Assembly (NCBI GenBank): GCA_033675265.1
Contig: JAUJYZ010000996.1
Span: forward strand, 45,001 to 109,000
From: Actinostola sp. cb2023
Taxonomy: Eukaryota > Cnidaria > Anthozoa > Actiniaria > Actinostolidae
DNA length: 64,000 nt
Direction: 5' to 3'
Below the pieces are notes generated by a model, which was not told the DNA's origin, searched no databases, and worked only from the letters and a program-made list of their open reading frames with translations. Shown here one piece after another: positions 46,364-59,094 of the stretch. Made by a program: the position numbers and the translations under genes. Numbering within the stretch: position 1 is the first letter of the stretch; each line of letters begins with the position of its first letter.

Positions 46364-48630
46364 TCATTTAAAGAGTAAATCTTCATCATCTTCATTTTCC
46401 AATAAATTTGAAGCTGGGTGACCTGAGGATAACAAATAATAATAAATAATAATAATAATATTTATTTCTTATATAGCGCCTCTTCCATAAAATGTCCAGA
46501 GGCGCCTTTACAATCTATTAAACTATTAAGTGTGAAAACTATTAAAACACTATTTTCATTGTCTAAATATTCAAATATGATTGGTCAATCTCCTATAAAT
46601 TTCATTTGGTTCTTGTAGTTTAAATGTGATTACAAATCAAAACTAAAAAATGTTTATTGAAGTACAACATGAGTAATTAGAGCAGCCATACTCACTTGCT
46701 GAATCAATACCCTTGGCAGCTTTTGCTTTTGCAGCTTTATCTTTTATAATCTTTTTCTTCTCTTGTATCTTCTTGAGTCTATTAATGGACAAAAACGTTA
46801 TTACTGGAATAAGAGCAGTCCTAAGACTACCAAACAACTTACCGATAAAATTCTTCTCTTTCTCGTTCATCCAGTTCTCCAATAATGTAGCTAACTGTAC
46901 TCTCTATTCTTGGGATGATTACTACAGTAATGGGAACATGACATTAAACATTGATTGTACAGCAGTATTATATACTGAAAACTTACCATATTCAATGGCA
47001 TTTACCCTGCGGTTTGTGATCTTAATTGCTTCATCAAGAGTAACAAATGATGTCTGAATACAGGGAAAACAAACTGTCAATCCAATGTTGCATTCAGCAC
47101 TGACATATTAGTTATAATTTATGGTAGATTAATTTTTAATTTATCCCAGTAATTATAATTACTTGTAAAGCGCTAATGGACTTTACGGAATTAGCGCTAT
47201 AAAAATAAAACTTATTATTATTATTATTATTATTAGTGACGGTACCTGTAAGGAAGCAAGCTCCACCAGCAGTTTAACAGCTTTTCCATACACTTCTTGG
47301 CATTTACTGACTTGCTGTCCACCTCTGGACAATCCTGTGAGTTCATAACCTGTACAAAGACAATTCCCACTCAGTCATCTTGTAGTGATAATTGAGTGAT
47401 GTTAGTAACAGACTTACTATTAGTTCCATCAGTTACTGTCTCAAAGATTGGTAGCTGGACACCTATTAGTATGAATATATGTCATTAGTACTGTATTTAC
47501 CACTGGCGGGAATCTGTAGATCTATCAGATACAAAATGGTCCATGTACATGACTGATTGGACCCTCGATTTGCCAAATTGCTCATCAATTATTAATGAGT
47601 TTGAGGGTTGTCACTAAGTGAGCAACTGACTCCAGCTAAACAGCAGTTCAACTAGCATCACAACCATGATGTGCTTGAACATTGGGAATACTGGTTGCAT
47701 ACCTGCCACATTGTCTTTTCTCATTTTAATCTTGGTCTGAGCTTTATCAACATTTTCTAAAACACCGATACTAGAAGGAACAGATGTTGAAAGTGAATAT
47801 TAAGTAGCTGGGACAACTCAGTAATCTCAAGCAGAGGTTAGGTAGTACATAGATGATAGCTTGTTATAGAGTCTTTATCTAGCTAAATAACACTGAAATA
47901 ACGTTCTCTATCTACATTTATCTATAAAATGTAGGCAGTGTTTCTTTATTATTGGATAATAATTGATTTCTTATAAATGCTCTTGGATATTAGCCAATCC
48001 TGGAGAAAATAAAAATCACACTGAATACATGGGTTTCATTCAAGGCTTGGTAATGATATGATATATGGATAAATCCTTTCCTTTCAGAATATACAGCTAT
48101 GCCATATATTAATCATTAATGACAGGTCATGTGACCAAGTATAATGTATGTAGATGCTATAGAGAGTCTTTAGATACTCGAGTATATAAATCGAATAGTC
48201 AAGTAAAGTATGTAAGTCTTATGTATGTAGTACCTGAAATCTCCAGCAGCAAAGTTTGCCTCTGCCAGTGAAAACGTTGCTTCTTTCATGATTTCACCCA
48301 TCAGATGTTTCGTCTGATGAAATAATATCAATATTGTATATGAACTATAGTGCATATAGGATATCACACCAACACATCAATACAAATACCTCTATTATCT
48401 TTTTTAAGATCTTTCTGAATCTCAGCGTCAAAGCATCAGCCTTCTTTTTCAGTAAACTGTGGCCTTTCTGTGCCCCTTTCAACCTCCCCTTCATCAGCGT
48501 CAAAGCCCTGAAAATCAATAAAACAAGTTGTAAAAGAGAATTTCCTTGTGATTTTAACACGGGAAGATGTTCATGAAGAGTTTACTTACATTCTAGATGG
48601 AAAGACATTGAGCCTATCCTTCCCTGACAT
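46364..48630 (-). CDS. ATP6V1D: V-type proton ATPase subunit D
   Basis: Ten minus-strand exons: 48630-48590, 48507-48390, 48313-48234, 47770-47703, 47462-47418, 47349-47246, 47053-46987, 46921-46843, 46778-46696 and 46422-46364; 744 nt, 247 aa, the length of human subunit D. Family blocks include the N-terminal [14 protein letters not shown], a [20 protein letters not shown] helix, [35 protein letters not shown] and the C-terminal [16 protein letters not shown] helix, then an acidic EDDEDLLFK end. Subunit D is the central rotor shaft of the cytosolic V1 sector and couples ATP hydrolysis to proton transport into endomembrane compartments. All junctions are GT-AG and in phase. The gene looks intact and ordinary; it converges with Arpin and is followed upstream by the TMED10 gene on the same strand. 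Confidence 0.93.
46437..46535. mobile_element. retroposon-like block after (AAT)n
   Basis: Lies in the last intron of the V-ATPase gene: (AAT)n, then atttatttcttatatagcgc and a gtccagaggcgcctttacaa end. A related, diverged copy is at 49325-49415 (aaaatggtcaagtgcac). Confidence 0.45.
47164..47236 (+). mobile_element. short retroposon end with (ATT)n
   Basis: tgtaaagcgctaatggactt ... gcgctataaaaataaaactt followed by (ATT)n, in a V-ATPase intron. Related to the block before the (TTA)n at 18600. Confidence 0.5.
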
Positions 48631-50556
48631 CGTGAAAAATTAAGAATTTGCAAGGGTTTTTATAAACTCTTCTTGTACTTCTTCGAGACTCTGAACTACA
48701 GTAACCAGGCCTGTTACCAAAACACAGGGAGCCCAAATGCACTGTTTCACATGCATGTACCGTGTATTGGCATAATAATAATAACACTTTAATGGCAAAG
48801 TAATTTGCATAAACTGAGAAATATTACGAGTTTAGGAAATGTAATATCATTTTTTGCAAGACCATACATAGTCTAGTAATACACCAAAAGCCCATCAATT
48901 TAAATGAAACCCTCGTAAAGTTATAACCATTTGAATTCTAGCAATTGTATGGAAACGAGGCTAGTCAGTCTAAAACTCAATTTCCCATACAAATCTTTGT
49001 GACTTTAAATTCGCTATAACTTTTTACGTTTTTGTAGAATTGCTCTAAAATTTAGGTTTGTTTTTGTTATTATACTCTTTGAAACGATTGACGTACTATA
49101 TTACTAACTACACAATAAATGATATTTACTGATTCCGCCATTATTGCATTCGGTCTATGAAGACTACAATAAAATCAAGTGATTCAGTATGTATTCAATT
49201 TCCTCACGTGGAATTTCAATTTGAGATGCAAAAGTACACAGCATTGTGAGAACTGAATGTAATGGCACTGGTATCAACTCGCAGTTCAGCGTGCAGAAAT
49301 TGAAAACAATGAATCATGCGACTTAATTTATAATAATAATAATTTATTACTTTAGTAATTTATATTGTGCACTTTTCATAAAATGGTCAAGTGCACATTA
49401 CAATAGCAACTACAATTTATTGTAGTATTGTAGTGTTTTCATCTGGACAACCTTTTTGAGAATGACTGTATGTTCTGAAGGTAAGCACCAATCATTGCAA
49501 TCAATAAGAATATTATTTTATTTTGTAACATAAATGAACAAGCAAAGAGCTGTTAGAATACAATAGTTTGTTTATGATTTCTGTTCAGAAAAACATTGAA
49601 CAAATATTAATTTAGCAAATGAACAGGCTTACATAAATAACTACATGTATTGTGACCACAACTATCAATCTCTATCTTAATCATAAACCTGTGAAATAGA
49701 TGTTAAACTGATTGTGTTCTTTTGTTGTCATTTGACTATTACATATTAACTAATAGTTTTTATTTCACGTGTTTATGAAAACCACTCTAATATCCATGAA
49801 AAAAGTACTATTTAGATCATAAATGTTTTTTGTTATCAACTAAATATATAGCACAACTTGATACACTATAAATTCAAGCATAACGAACAATGGCCTGCTT
49901 TTTACTGTATCACCTTCATTTGTTTCTATGCATGGCTACTCTTTCAAAACCAGTGACAAAATAGGTCTATAATCTGTAGCTAAAGACACCCCGAGTTAGA
50001 TGACTAAAAATACCTCTTAATTTTGAGGACTCGAGAGTGTATTTTACATGTAATGAGAGTTGACAATAATGTAACTATTGCATCTCAATAAACAGAGCTA
50101 TGAGACAAACCCTAGAACAAACAAGCCTATGTTTTGTTTAGTTTAGTTATTTTGCTTACTAAATACAAGCATTGTCTTTCAAAAATGTCTAAGGCTGGTT
50201 TGTGTCCAGGTTTTATGGGTGCCAAAGCAGTTGAAGCTGGATTAGTGTACAAAAGGAATAACATTTTAGCTTTGACATGGATGATTAATGTAACAATATA
50301 ATAATTATTATATCATAACTTTAGAGATTGTGTGTGTGTAGGATTCATTATTTGAAGATAAACATGGTTTCATCTACACGATTTTGAAGTTTAATTTGAC
50401 TTTTGAAGTTTAATTTGACTCCAAAAGCTTGGAGTCAAATTAAACTTCCCTTGTAAAATAAAGTTTATTATTATTATTATTAATATTATTACTTCAAAAT
50501 TGTGTAGATGAAACCATGTTTATCTTCAAATATTTCATAACTGCCTAATCAGATGT
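48631..50556. other. spacer between V-ATPase D and TMED10
   Basis: AT-rich with no recognised gene. It contains the V-ATPase promoter (minus strand), a diverged (AAT)-associated repeat (49325-49415) and, next to the TMED10 stop codon, a foldback. Confidence 0.5.
50354..50530. mobile_element. foldback at the 3' end of TMED10
   Basis: Arms tatttgaagataaacatggt and accatgtttatcttcaaata are about 42 bp long; the loop holds a smaller aagtttaatttgact hairpin and a retroposon-type cttgtaaaataaagtttatt tail. It begins 27 bp beyond the stop codon, so it is probably transcribed in the 3' UTR. Confidence 0.75.
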
Positions 50557-52069
50557 TCATTCTATTAATTTCTTGGCAATAAAGAATCTTCTTAAGTAGA
50601 ATATTTGCCAAGTAGCAAGACCAAACAGACACACAATAGAAAACATAGAGAAGTATAACACTCTGGAGTTGGTAGATTCTGAAATGAATAAGAGATAAAA
50701 GTCATTCAATGTTTACATAATGTTAGTATTACTAACAAACACTATACCATTTGTATCTCTCATTTCTTGTTCTCTTTGTCTCATGTAAGCAAAGTCATTA
50801 ACAACAGCATCAGCTAAATCCTCTAGCCTTTTCAGCTCTATTTCCATAGGTTTTAGTTTTTCTGCTTTTGCAAGCTGTAAAAAAGAGAAAAGAAAATTAC
50901 ATTGCGAAGATTTTCATTCACTGTTTTTCTATTGAATTTTCTTATTATATTTTGCTTGTCAGTACTGCTCAAAAGTATCTTACCAGGCTCTTGCGATATG
51001 AGTTTATCGTATTCTCGTGATATGAGTTTATCGTATATCATATCGTGATACGAGTTTATCGTATCGTGATACGGTATTGTGAAAAATATCATATCACGAG
51101 ACGTATTGCAAGAAACAAGACCTGGTATGTTACTTTTGATCGGTACTGTATGTGTGCTAAGATATTCACATGAACATAAATAATAAGTACATTTGGCTTA
51201 CATCATCATAGTTCTTGGCCTCAACACCATGTTTAATGTTTATATAAATTTCACGGTCGCTTCCGCCAGCCTGGGTAGCTAAACAAACAAGGATTTTAAA
51301 ACTAGTTAATTCATACTGCTCAGCAACAACAATGCACAGAAACTATGGATTTGTTCTTTATAATGCTGTTGCAATTTTAGGGGGGGGGGGGGGGGGGGGG
51401 GGGAGAGGTGGAAGGATAACATTATAAATATACTAATTTCCATAGTAAAAACTAGTCTTTGTATATACTTCAAATTCCCTTATTTCAGTGGCCATGATAA
51501 TTCACAAAGAACTGATAAAGCAATACCACATAAAAGAACAATATAAATAACTGGGAACATGTTTTTATTATTCATATAAACACAATAACAGGTGCAAAGC
51601 TGCATCCAAAATATTACTAGTAAGTTAATACTATGTATCAATAAGAGCAGTAGTAGAAAATATAGACATATCACCTCAGATCTTTGCATACAAACCTTCG
51701 CTTTCGAAGCATACTTCATACATATCATAATCATCAGTTGTAAAGGCAAACTTCCCCTTAGTTGCGTCTTCTTTCTTATATAAAATATGTCCAGTAGTCT
51801 CTGTGACCTAACAACCCAGAAAACTACATTAAATACCAGTCATTTCTACAATCGTAGATAAAGATCGCTGCAGGTAAACGAACCTTTAGATGTGTTTTCT
51901 GTTGAGGCGCCTCAGACAGTCTGTATTCTCCTGTAACCAACACATCTTTGTGAACTTCTTCTTTGAGGCATTTTTTGGCACCAGAAGACAGTGTAAACGA
52001 TAGCGAATTAACCAATAATATAACATCAAAAAGAACTAATGAACAAATTAAATATAAAACAGATTTCAT
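50557..52069 (-). CDS. TMED10: TMED10-type p24 cargo receptor
   Basis: Five minus-strand exons: 52069-51884, 51807-51696, 51278-51202, 50874-50748 and 50678-50557; 624 nt, 207 aa. A signal peptide precedes a GOLD domain with the conserved cysteine pair (Cys34, Cys95). A coiled coil follows ([20 protein letters not shown]), then [12 protein letters not shown], one membrane span and the cytosolic tail [13 protein letters not shown]. The tail has the FF (COPII) and KK (COPI) signals and closely matches vertebrate TMED10. p24 proteins cycle between ER and Golgi and help package cargo such as GPI-anchored proteins. Two donors are weak but GT-type (AAG|GTTCGT and AAG|GTTTGT). It is transcribed divergently from a paralogue 420 bp away. 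Confidence 0.93.
51380..51403. repeat. poly-G tract in TMED10 intron
   Basis: About 24 consecutive G, in the intron between exons 2 and 3. Confidence 0.95.
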
Positions 52070-52489
52070 TGCGGTGGCTAACTGTATACTTCTGCACGTT
52101 TTCTCTGAGCTTTTACTGATTTTCAAAGATGGCAGCGACGTGGCATAAGAAGGAGAAAGCACTGCATCCGGGACATCATGTACACCACTGACAACAAGCA
52201 ACGCGGTCTCGTTATAACACAGGAAACCCAAACCTTGATTTGAAAAACAAATCACCACAGGGAACCCAGATGTAAACAAACCTTTTTGTACTGTAACGTT
52301 GTTCGCGGCTCTGCAAGGCGGAAGTAGGGAACAGATACTTTTATAAATTGGACACACAATATTGCTATTGTAGCTGTTTAGGACGTTGATCACTTACCTT
52401 ATTTTACGTTCAGTCGTTATAGTATCGTGACGTGTTAAAACAGGTACTCAACCTTCGATTCTTTTTACTCAGTTTTACAGGTCTCAAAC
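52070..52489. promoter_or_regulatory. shared bidirectional promoter of the TMED10 pair
   Basis: 420 bp separate the two divergent start codons, so both 5' UTRs and promoters must lie here. It contains GCGACGTGGCA (52135-52145; reverse TGCCACGTCGC), close to the XBP1/ATF6 motif TGCCACGTCA, plus TGACGTG at 52428-52434 and AAGATGGC (YY1-like) at 52127-52134. Both ACGTG motifs would suit unfolded-protein-response control of secretory-pathway genes; this is inference. Confidence 0.55.
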
Positions 52490-55400
52490 ATGAAAGCCTC
52501 GTGTTTAATTTGCTCTACAGTTCTATTTATCATCTGTAATATCCTGACAGGGGTAGTACATTCTGTCTCTTTCTCTCTCAAAGCCGGTTCTAAGAAATGT
52601 TTCTTGGATGGCGCTAAGAAAGATATTCCAGTCAAGGGAGAATATTCAGTGTCTAAAAACGAGCGTTATCGAGTCCACCTAACGGTGAGTAGTTCTACAC
52701 CAATTAAGACAATAAACTAACCATTTTGGGATTATAATGCTACAATTTGATATATATTGTTGAAGGTGAAAGATGCACGACCAGACAAACTTGACGACTT
52801 GCTTTACAACAAAGAATCCGCTGTACAAGGAAAATTTGCATTCTCCTTTGATTATGATGCAGTTATGGAAATATGCTTTAAAAATGAAGGTAAAATAGAA
52901 CACTTTGTGACTTCTATTTATCTATCAATGGGAAATTGAATGGGCATGAGTAGTTTAAAATGTTGAGTGACAGCCTTGTCTGTCTGTCCATAAATATAAT
53001 AGATACCAGGTGATTGACGGCCTTGTCTGTCTGTCCATATGATAATAGATACCAGGTGATTGACGGCCTTGTCTGTCTGTCCATATGATAATAGATACCA
53101 GGTGATTGACGGCCTTGTCTGTCTGTCCATATGATAATAGATACCAGGTGATTGACGGCCCTGTCTGTCTGTCCATAAATATAATAGATACCAGGTGATT
53201 GACAGCCTTGTCTGTCTGTCCATATGATAATAGATACCAGGTGATTGACGGCCTTGTCTGTCTGTCCATATGATAATAGATACCAGGTGATTGACGGCCT
53301 TGTCTGTCTGTCCATATGATAATAGATACCAGGTGATTGACGGTCTTGTCTGTCTGTCCATATATATATATATGATAGATACCAGGTGATTGACAGCCTA
53401 CCCTGGTTACAGAGTCTCAAAAGTCGGGTCCACGAAGTTGAGTCCGAAGGACGAGCCTCTGGGCTAACGTTGCATCTGTCTCACTTCCATGCTGAAATAT
53501 TAAACTCTGGAAACTGTTGGTTTTGACAGATTTATATTTGCTTAGGTCATGCTTAGGTCAATCACACGTACAGAAAGTTCACATTTCAGTTGGGTTTTAT
53601 TCGTGTTTGAAAACAGCCCAAACCAGCTGTTCCTAATTCTATTTCTCATCTCTTCATTCACTCTTCTCACGCGTACTGATTTTTAAGATCAGCAAACTGG
53701 TTTCTTTCCGATGCAAACAGCCTATATGATCTGAAAGAATTTGTCTGAAAGAACATTTCTGGAAAGTTTCGATGGTATAGGATAAAATCTCAAAAAGTTA
53801 TCGGGGATGACATTTATAGACTTTAGTATGGGATTTTGCCGTCATGCGTTGCAAGCCTTGTTTTGATGTTTTTTCAGAATTTAAATCGTTCATAACTTCG
53901 CAGAGATATATAATTTTGTCATGAAACTTCTACATTATACTTATATAACTTGTCTGTCTGTCCATATGATAATAGATACCAGGTGATTGACGGCCTTGTC
54001 TGTCTGTCCATATGATAATAGATACCAGGTGATTGACGGCCTTGTCTGTCTGTCCATATATAAAATAGATACCAGGTGATTGACAGCCTTGTCTGTCTGT
54101 CCATATGATATGTATCTATTAATAGATACATGTACCAGGAAGTAACATCTTGTTATAGTAATAATACTTGTCTTTTTCTTCTCAGCCCCAGAAGGAAGTG
54201 GAGTCGATCGTATTATTACTTTTAATGTTTTACTTGGATTTGATGCTAAAAACTACAAAGATGTAAGTATCCTCACTTAGTGTTCAGCATGCTATATATT
54301 GCTATTTATTACTGTAATATTATAGTCTTCTAAGCAAGACTCATCCTTGTTTCAAATTCCCCGTATCTGTGAGGGTTTGGGCTGCAGTATTAGCACTAGC
54401 TATCTCGGATCTTTTAACTTTATCCATTCCTTGTTCAACTGTAGTTAGCTGCATCACAGAAACTAGCACCACACGAAGCAACAATGTTGATGTTATCAGA
54501 CATGTCACAGTATCTCTTTATCCATTCCTTGCTCAACTGTAGTTACCTGCATCACAGAAACTAGCACCACACGAAGCAACAATGTTGATGTTATCAGACA
54601 TGTCACAGTATCTCTTTATCCATTCCTTGTTCAACTGTAGTTAGCTGCATCACAGAAACTAGCACCACACGAAGCAACAATGTTGATGTTATCAGACATG
54701 TCACAGTATCTCTTTATCCATTCCTTGCTCAACTGTAGTTAGCTGCATCACAGAAACTAGCACCACACGAAGCAACAATGTTGATGTTATCAGACATGTC
54801 ACAGTATCTCTTTATCCATTCCTTGCTCAACTGTAGTTAGCTGCATCACAGAAACTAGCACCACACGAAGCAACAATGTTGATGTTATCAGACATGTCAC
54901 AGTATCTCTTTATCCATTCCTTGCTCAACTGTAGTTAGCTGCATCACAGAAACTAGCACCACACGAAGCAACAATGTTGATGTTATCAGACATGTCACAG
55001 TATCTCTTTATCCATTCCTTGTTCAACTGTAGTTAGCTGCATCACAGAAACTAGCACCACACGAAGCAACAATGTTGATGTTATCAGACATGTCACAGTA
55101 TCTCTTTATCCATTCCTTGCTCAACTGTAGTTAGCTGCATCACAGAAACTAGCACCACACGAAGCAACAATGTTGATGTTATCAGACATGTCACAGTATC
55201 TCTTTATCCATTCCTTGCTCAACTGTAGTTAGCTGCATCACAGAAACTAGCACCACACGAAGCAACAATGTTGATGTTATCAGACATGTCACAGTATCTC
55301 TTTATCCCATTCCTTGCTCAACTATAGTTAGCTGCATCACAGAAACTAGCACCACACGAAGCAACAATGTTGATGTTATCAGACATGTCACAGTATCTCT

Positions 55401-56917
55401 TTATCCATTCCTTGTTCAACTATAGTTAGCTGCATCACAGAAACTAGCACCACACGAAGCAACAATGTTGATGTTATCAGACATGTCACAGTATCTCTTT
55501 ATCCATTCCTTGCTCAACTGTAGTTAGCTGCATCACAGAAACTAGCACCACACGAAGCAACAATGTTGATGTTATCAGACATGTCACAGTATCTCTTTAT
55601 CCATTCCTTGCTCAACTGTAGTTTACCTGCATCACAGAAACTAGCACCACACGAAGCAACAATGTTGATGTTATCAGACATGTCACAGTATCTCTTTATC
55701 CATTCCTTGTTCAACTATAGTTAGCTGCATCACAGAAACTAGCACCACACGAAGCAACAATGTTGATGTTATCAGACATGTCACAGTATCTCTTTATCCA
55801 TTCCTTGTTTCAACTATAGTTAGCTGCATCACAGAAACTAGCACCACACGAAGCAACAATGTTGATGTTATCAGACATGTCACAGTATCTCTTTATCCAT
55901 TCCTTGTTCAACTGTAGTTACCTGCATCACAGAAACTAGCACCACACGAAGCAACAATGTTGATGTTATCAGACATGTCACAGTATCTCTTTATCCATTC
56001 CTTGTTCAACTATAGTTAGCTGCATCACAGAAACTAGCACCACACGAAGCAACAATGTTGATGTTATCAGACATGTCACAGTATCTCTTTATCCATTCCT
56101 TGCTCAACTGTAGTTACCTGCATCACAGAAACTAGCACCACACGAAGCAACAATGTTGATGTTATCAGACATGTCACAGTATCTCTTTATCCATTCCTTG
56201 TTCAACTGTAGTTACCTGCATCACAGAAACTAGCACCACACGAAGCAACAATGTTGATGTTATCAGACATGTCACAGTATCTCTTTATCCATTCCTTGCT
56301 CAACTGTAGTTAGCTGCATCACAGAAACTAGCACCACACGAAGCAACAATGTTGATGTTATCAGACATGTCACAGTATCTCTTTATCCATTCCTTGCTCA
56401 ACTGTAGTTACCTGCATCACAGAAACTAGCACCACACGAAGCAACAATGTTGATGTTATCAGACATGTCACAGTATCTCTTTATCCATTCCTTGTTCAAC
56501 TGTAGTTACCTGCATCACAGAAACTAGCACCACACGAAGCAACAATGTTGATGTTATCAGACATGTCACAGTATCTCTTTATCCATTCCTTGTTCAACTG
56601 TAGTTACCTGCATCACAGAAACTAGCACCACACGAAGCAACAATGTTGATGTTATCAGACATGTCACAGTATCTTGTTAGAAGCTTTGGTTGGCTGATTG
56701 TTAAAGGAGATGAAATGCATATCACAAATGGTAAGACACTTCCTCCACTTGAAGCATGTTACTTTATATCTAATAACTGTTCTTTTTTCTCTGTATAGAA
56801 TCAACGACCAGCCGTATTTTGTATTTAGGAGTGTTTGTTACCATCCTATTTGTTATACTGACAACTGGACAACTCTTTTATCTGCACAGATATTTTTCAG
56901 CAAAGAAATTAATATAA
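52490..56917 (+). CDS. divergent TMED10 paralogue (p24 family)
   Basis: Five exons: 52490-52684, 52766-52889, 54186-54262, 56604-56730 and 56799-56917; 642 nt, 213 aa. Intron phases (0, 1, 0, 1) and the lengths of exons 3 and 4 (77 and 127 nt) equal those of the neighbouring TMED10, so it is a tandem inverted duplicate. A signal peptide, the GOLD cysteines (Cys37, Cys102), the NEST motif before the membrane span and a SAKKLI tail are kept. The coiled coil is strongly changed (HEATMLMLSDMSQYLVRSFG), and the tail loses RRFF for HRYF. A specialised or fast-evolving p24 is inferred. Exon 4 starts at the last of about 23 copies of its own splice acceptor. Intron 2 carries a 46-50 bp array. Confidence 0.88.
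52966..53396. repeat. 46-50 bp minisatellite in TMED10-like intron 2, block 1
   Basis: About nine units with cttgtctgtctgtccatatg and gataccaggtgattgacggc. ORFs on the minus strand reading DRQTRPSITWYLL are repeat artefacts. Confidence 0.95.
53948..54125. repeat. same minisatellite, block 2
   Basis: Three to four more units of the array at 52966, separated from it by about 550 bp of unique sequence in the same intron. Confidence 0.9.
54424..56670. repeat. 98-bp minisatellite built on the exon 4 acceptor
   Basis: About 23 units. Each holds a pyrimidine-rich ctctttatccattccttg, a tag acceptor and the first roughly 70 nt of exon 4 (agaaactagcaccacacgaa onward). Only the last copy, at 56604, continues into the rest of the exon. 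Units differ mainly at tag|ttagct/ttacct and cttg(c/t)tcaac. Confidence 0.97.
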
Positions 56918-57216
56918 AACATAGCAAAATATGTCAACATCAGCTTCTTCATCTTCTGAACTGGATGAGTTCTTTTAGCTCTTTATTTTAAACTTGTCTT
57001 TAAACTTAAAATATGCCTTATTAGGACTTTTTACAGTTAATAATAATGTAACAATGCCTTGATTCGAGCCTGGGTCCCCAATAAGTTTTCGCCTAATTCT
57101 GAAGACGTGATTTGCGAAATCCAATTTTATTGAATAGACTCAGTGCATATGTGATCATTCCAGTTAATAATTACTGGTACACACTTGTATGGATCATATA
57201 TCAGTCTTTAGTACTA

Positions 57217-57250
57217 GTATTTACCAAATCAGTGGATAGCTATTTTGGCA

Positions 57251-57302
<52 letters not shown>

Positions 57303-57409
57303 GGATGAGATTCAAAATGGCATCTCGTTTCGCTAGTCTCAGAAGCTGATATATTTTTAATCTGTTTAAATAAAGTGCCATATTTTATCCAACTGATCTG
57401 GTAAATACT
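57217..57409. mobile_element. foldback element (tatttaccaaatcagtgga arms)
   Basis: Short inverted ends tagtatttaccaaatcagt and actgatctggtaaatacta, about 190 bp apart. Confidence 0.6.
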
Positions 57410-57563
57410 AAAACAATAAATTTATCCCCCTCAGTGTGAATGTTTACCTTGCCGCTCGACGACTCGGTAAATATCCACCACTACTCACCTCCACTTCGGG
57501 GAATAATTGTTCACTGTCACCAACTATGCTACCACAGGAGATTTATCGTGACCTTTGGACATG

Positions 57564-57741
57564 CAGGCCCGTAGCCAGTATTAGTCGAGCCGAGGCAGTT
57601 GCCTCAGTAAAACATCGCTGATTTTATTTATCTTTTAACTGAATTGACAAAAAGGCTGACTGTCCACTATGTGCAGCTATAAAATTTTGGCTGCACTGAT
57701 AAAAGTGCCTCGGGAGAGATTTTGGTCTGGCTACGGGCCTG
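57564..57741. mobile_element. hAT-like MITE
   Basis: Ends CAGGCCCGTAGCCAG and CTGGCTACGGGCCTG are perfectly inverted; the CAGG..CCTG form is typical of hAT elements. No clear target duplication was seen. Confidence 0.75.
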
Positions 57742-57929
57742 ACACGTCAACCATTAAGACTTGGAATACATGTTGGGATCAGGAAAGTGGGATCAAATGA
57801 AAAAACACTTGGGATAGTGGGATTCAAGGACCTATTGGTTGCTTTAATTGTATTGAGTACTTGTTTATTATTAGACAAAATGACTGAATACAGTCGATGC
57901 TCATCAACACTTTCATAACAATTGAGGTG

Positions 57930-59094
57930 CAAGTTTGCTTTGAATTTGCACCCTTATGAATATTAAAGTCAATCTGACTATTAAAGGGCTTCATGAGTTG
58001 GCTCGAGTTGAATCAACTCGCTTCGTGGGCCCATGTCCCATCATTGTCAACACACCACAGACACTGCAAGTGCTTGCTTTGAATTTGCATCCTTATGAAT
58101 ATTAAAGTCAATCTGACTAAGGGCTTCATGAGTCGACTCGAGTTGAGTCGAATCGACTCGCTTCGTGGGCCCATCTCACATCATTGTCAACACACCACAG
58201 ACACTGCAAGTGCTTGCTTCGAATTTGCATCCTTATGAATATTAAGCAGATGAGTCAATCCAACTAAGGGATCCAACTAAGGGCTTCACTAGTCGTGGAC
58301 CCTAGCTCCCATGTGAACACACCACATACACTGCAAGTGCTTGCTTCGAATTTGCATCGTTATAAATATTATGCAGATGGTCAATCCAACTAAGGGCTTC
58401 ACTAGTCGTGGACCCTAGCTCCCATGTGAACACACCACATACACTGCAAGTGCTTGCTTCGAATTTGCATCGTTATAAATATTATGCAGATGGGTCAATC
58501 CAACTAAGGGCTTCACTAGTCGTGGACCCTAGCTCCCATGTGAACACACCACATACACTGCAAGTGCTTGCTTCAATTTGCATCGTTATAAATATTATGC
58601 AGATGAGTCAATCCAACTAAGGGCTTCACTAGTCGTGGACCCTAGCTCCCATGTGAACACACCACATACACTGCAAGTGCTTGCTTCAATTTGCATCGTT
58701 ATAAATATTATGCAGATGAGTCAATCCAACTAAGGGCTTCACTAGTCGTGGACCCTAGCTTCCATGTGAACACACCACATACACTGCAAGTGCTTGCTTC
58801 AATTTGCATTGTTATAAATATTATGCAGATGGGTCAATCCAACTAAGGGCTTCACTAGTCGTGGACCCTAGCTTCCATGTGAACACACCACATACACTGC
58901 AAGTGCTTGCTTCGAATTTGCATTGTTATAAATATTATGCAGATGGCTCAATCCAACTAAGGGCTTCACTAGTCGTGGACCCTAGCTCCCATGTGAACAC
59001 ACCACATACACTGCAAGTGCTTGCTTCGAATTTGCATCCTTATGAATATTATGCAGATGGGTCAATCTGACTAAGGGCTTCATGAGTCGACTCG
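57930..59094. repeat. 114-bp tandem array
   Basis: About ten units with cttcactagtcgtggaccct and aacacaccacatacactgca. The outer units are more diverged (gagtcgactcgagttgagtc), the inner ones nearly identical. Confidence 0.95.

Noticed and set aside
52914..53420. DRQTRPSITWYLL repeat ORFs
   Set aside because: Intronic minisatellite of the TMED10-like gene, open on the minus strand by unit composition.
54424..56670. CRISPR-like array
   Set aside because: Units are repeated whole with no unique spacers, and the gene context is animal with introns.
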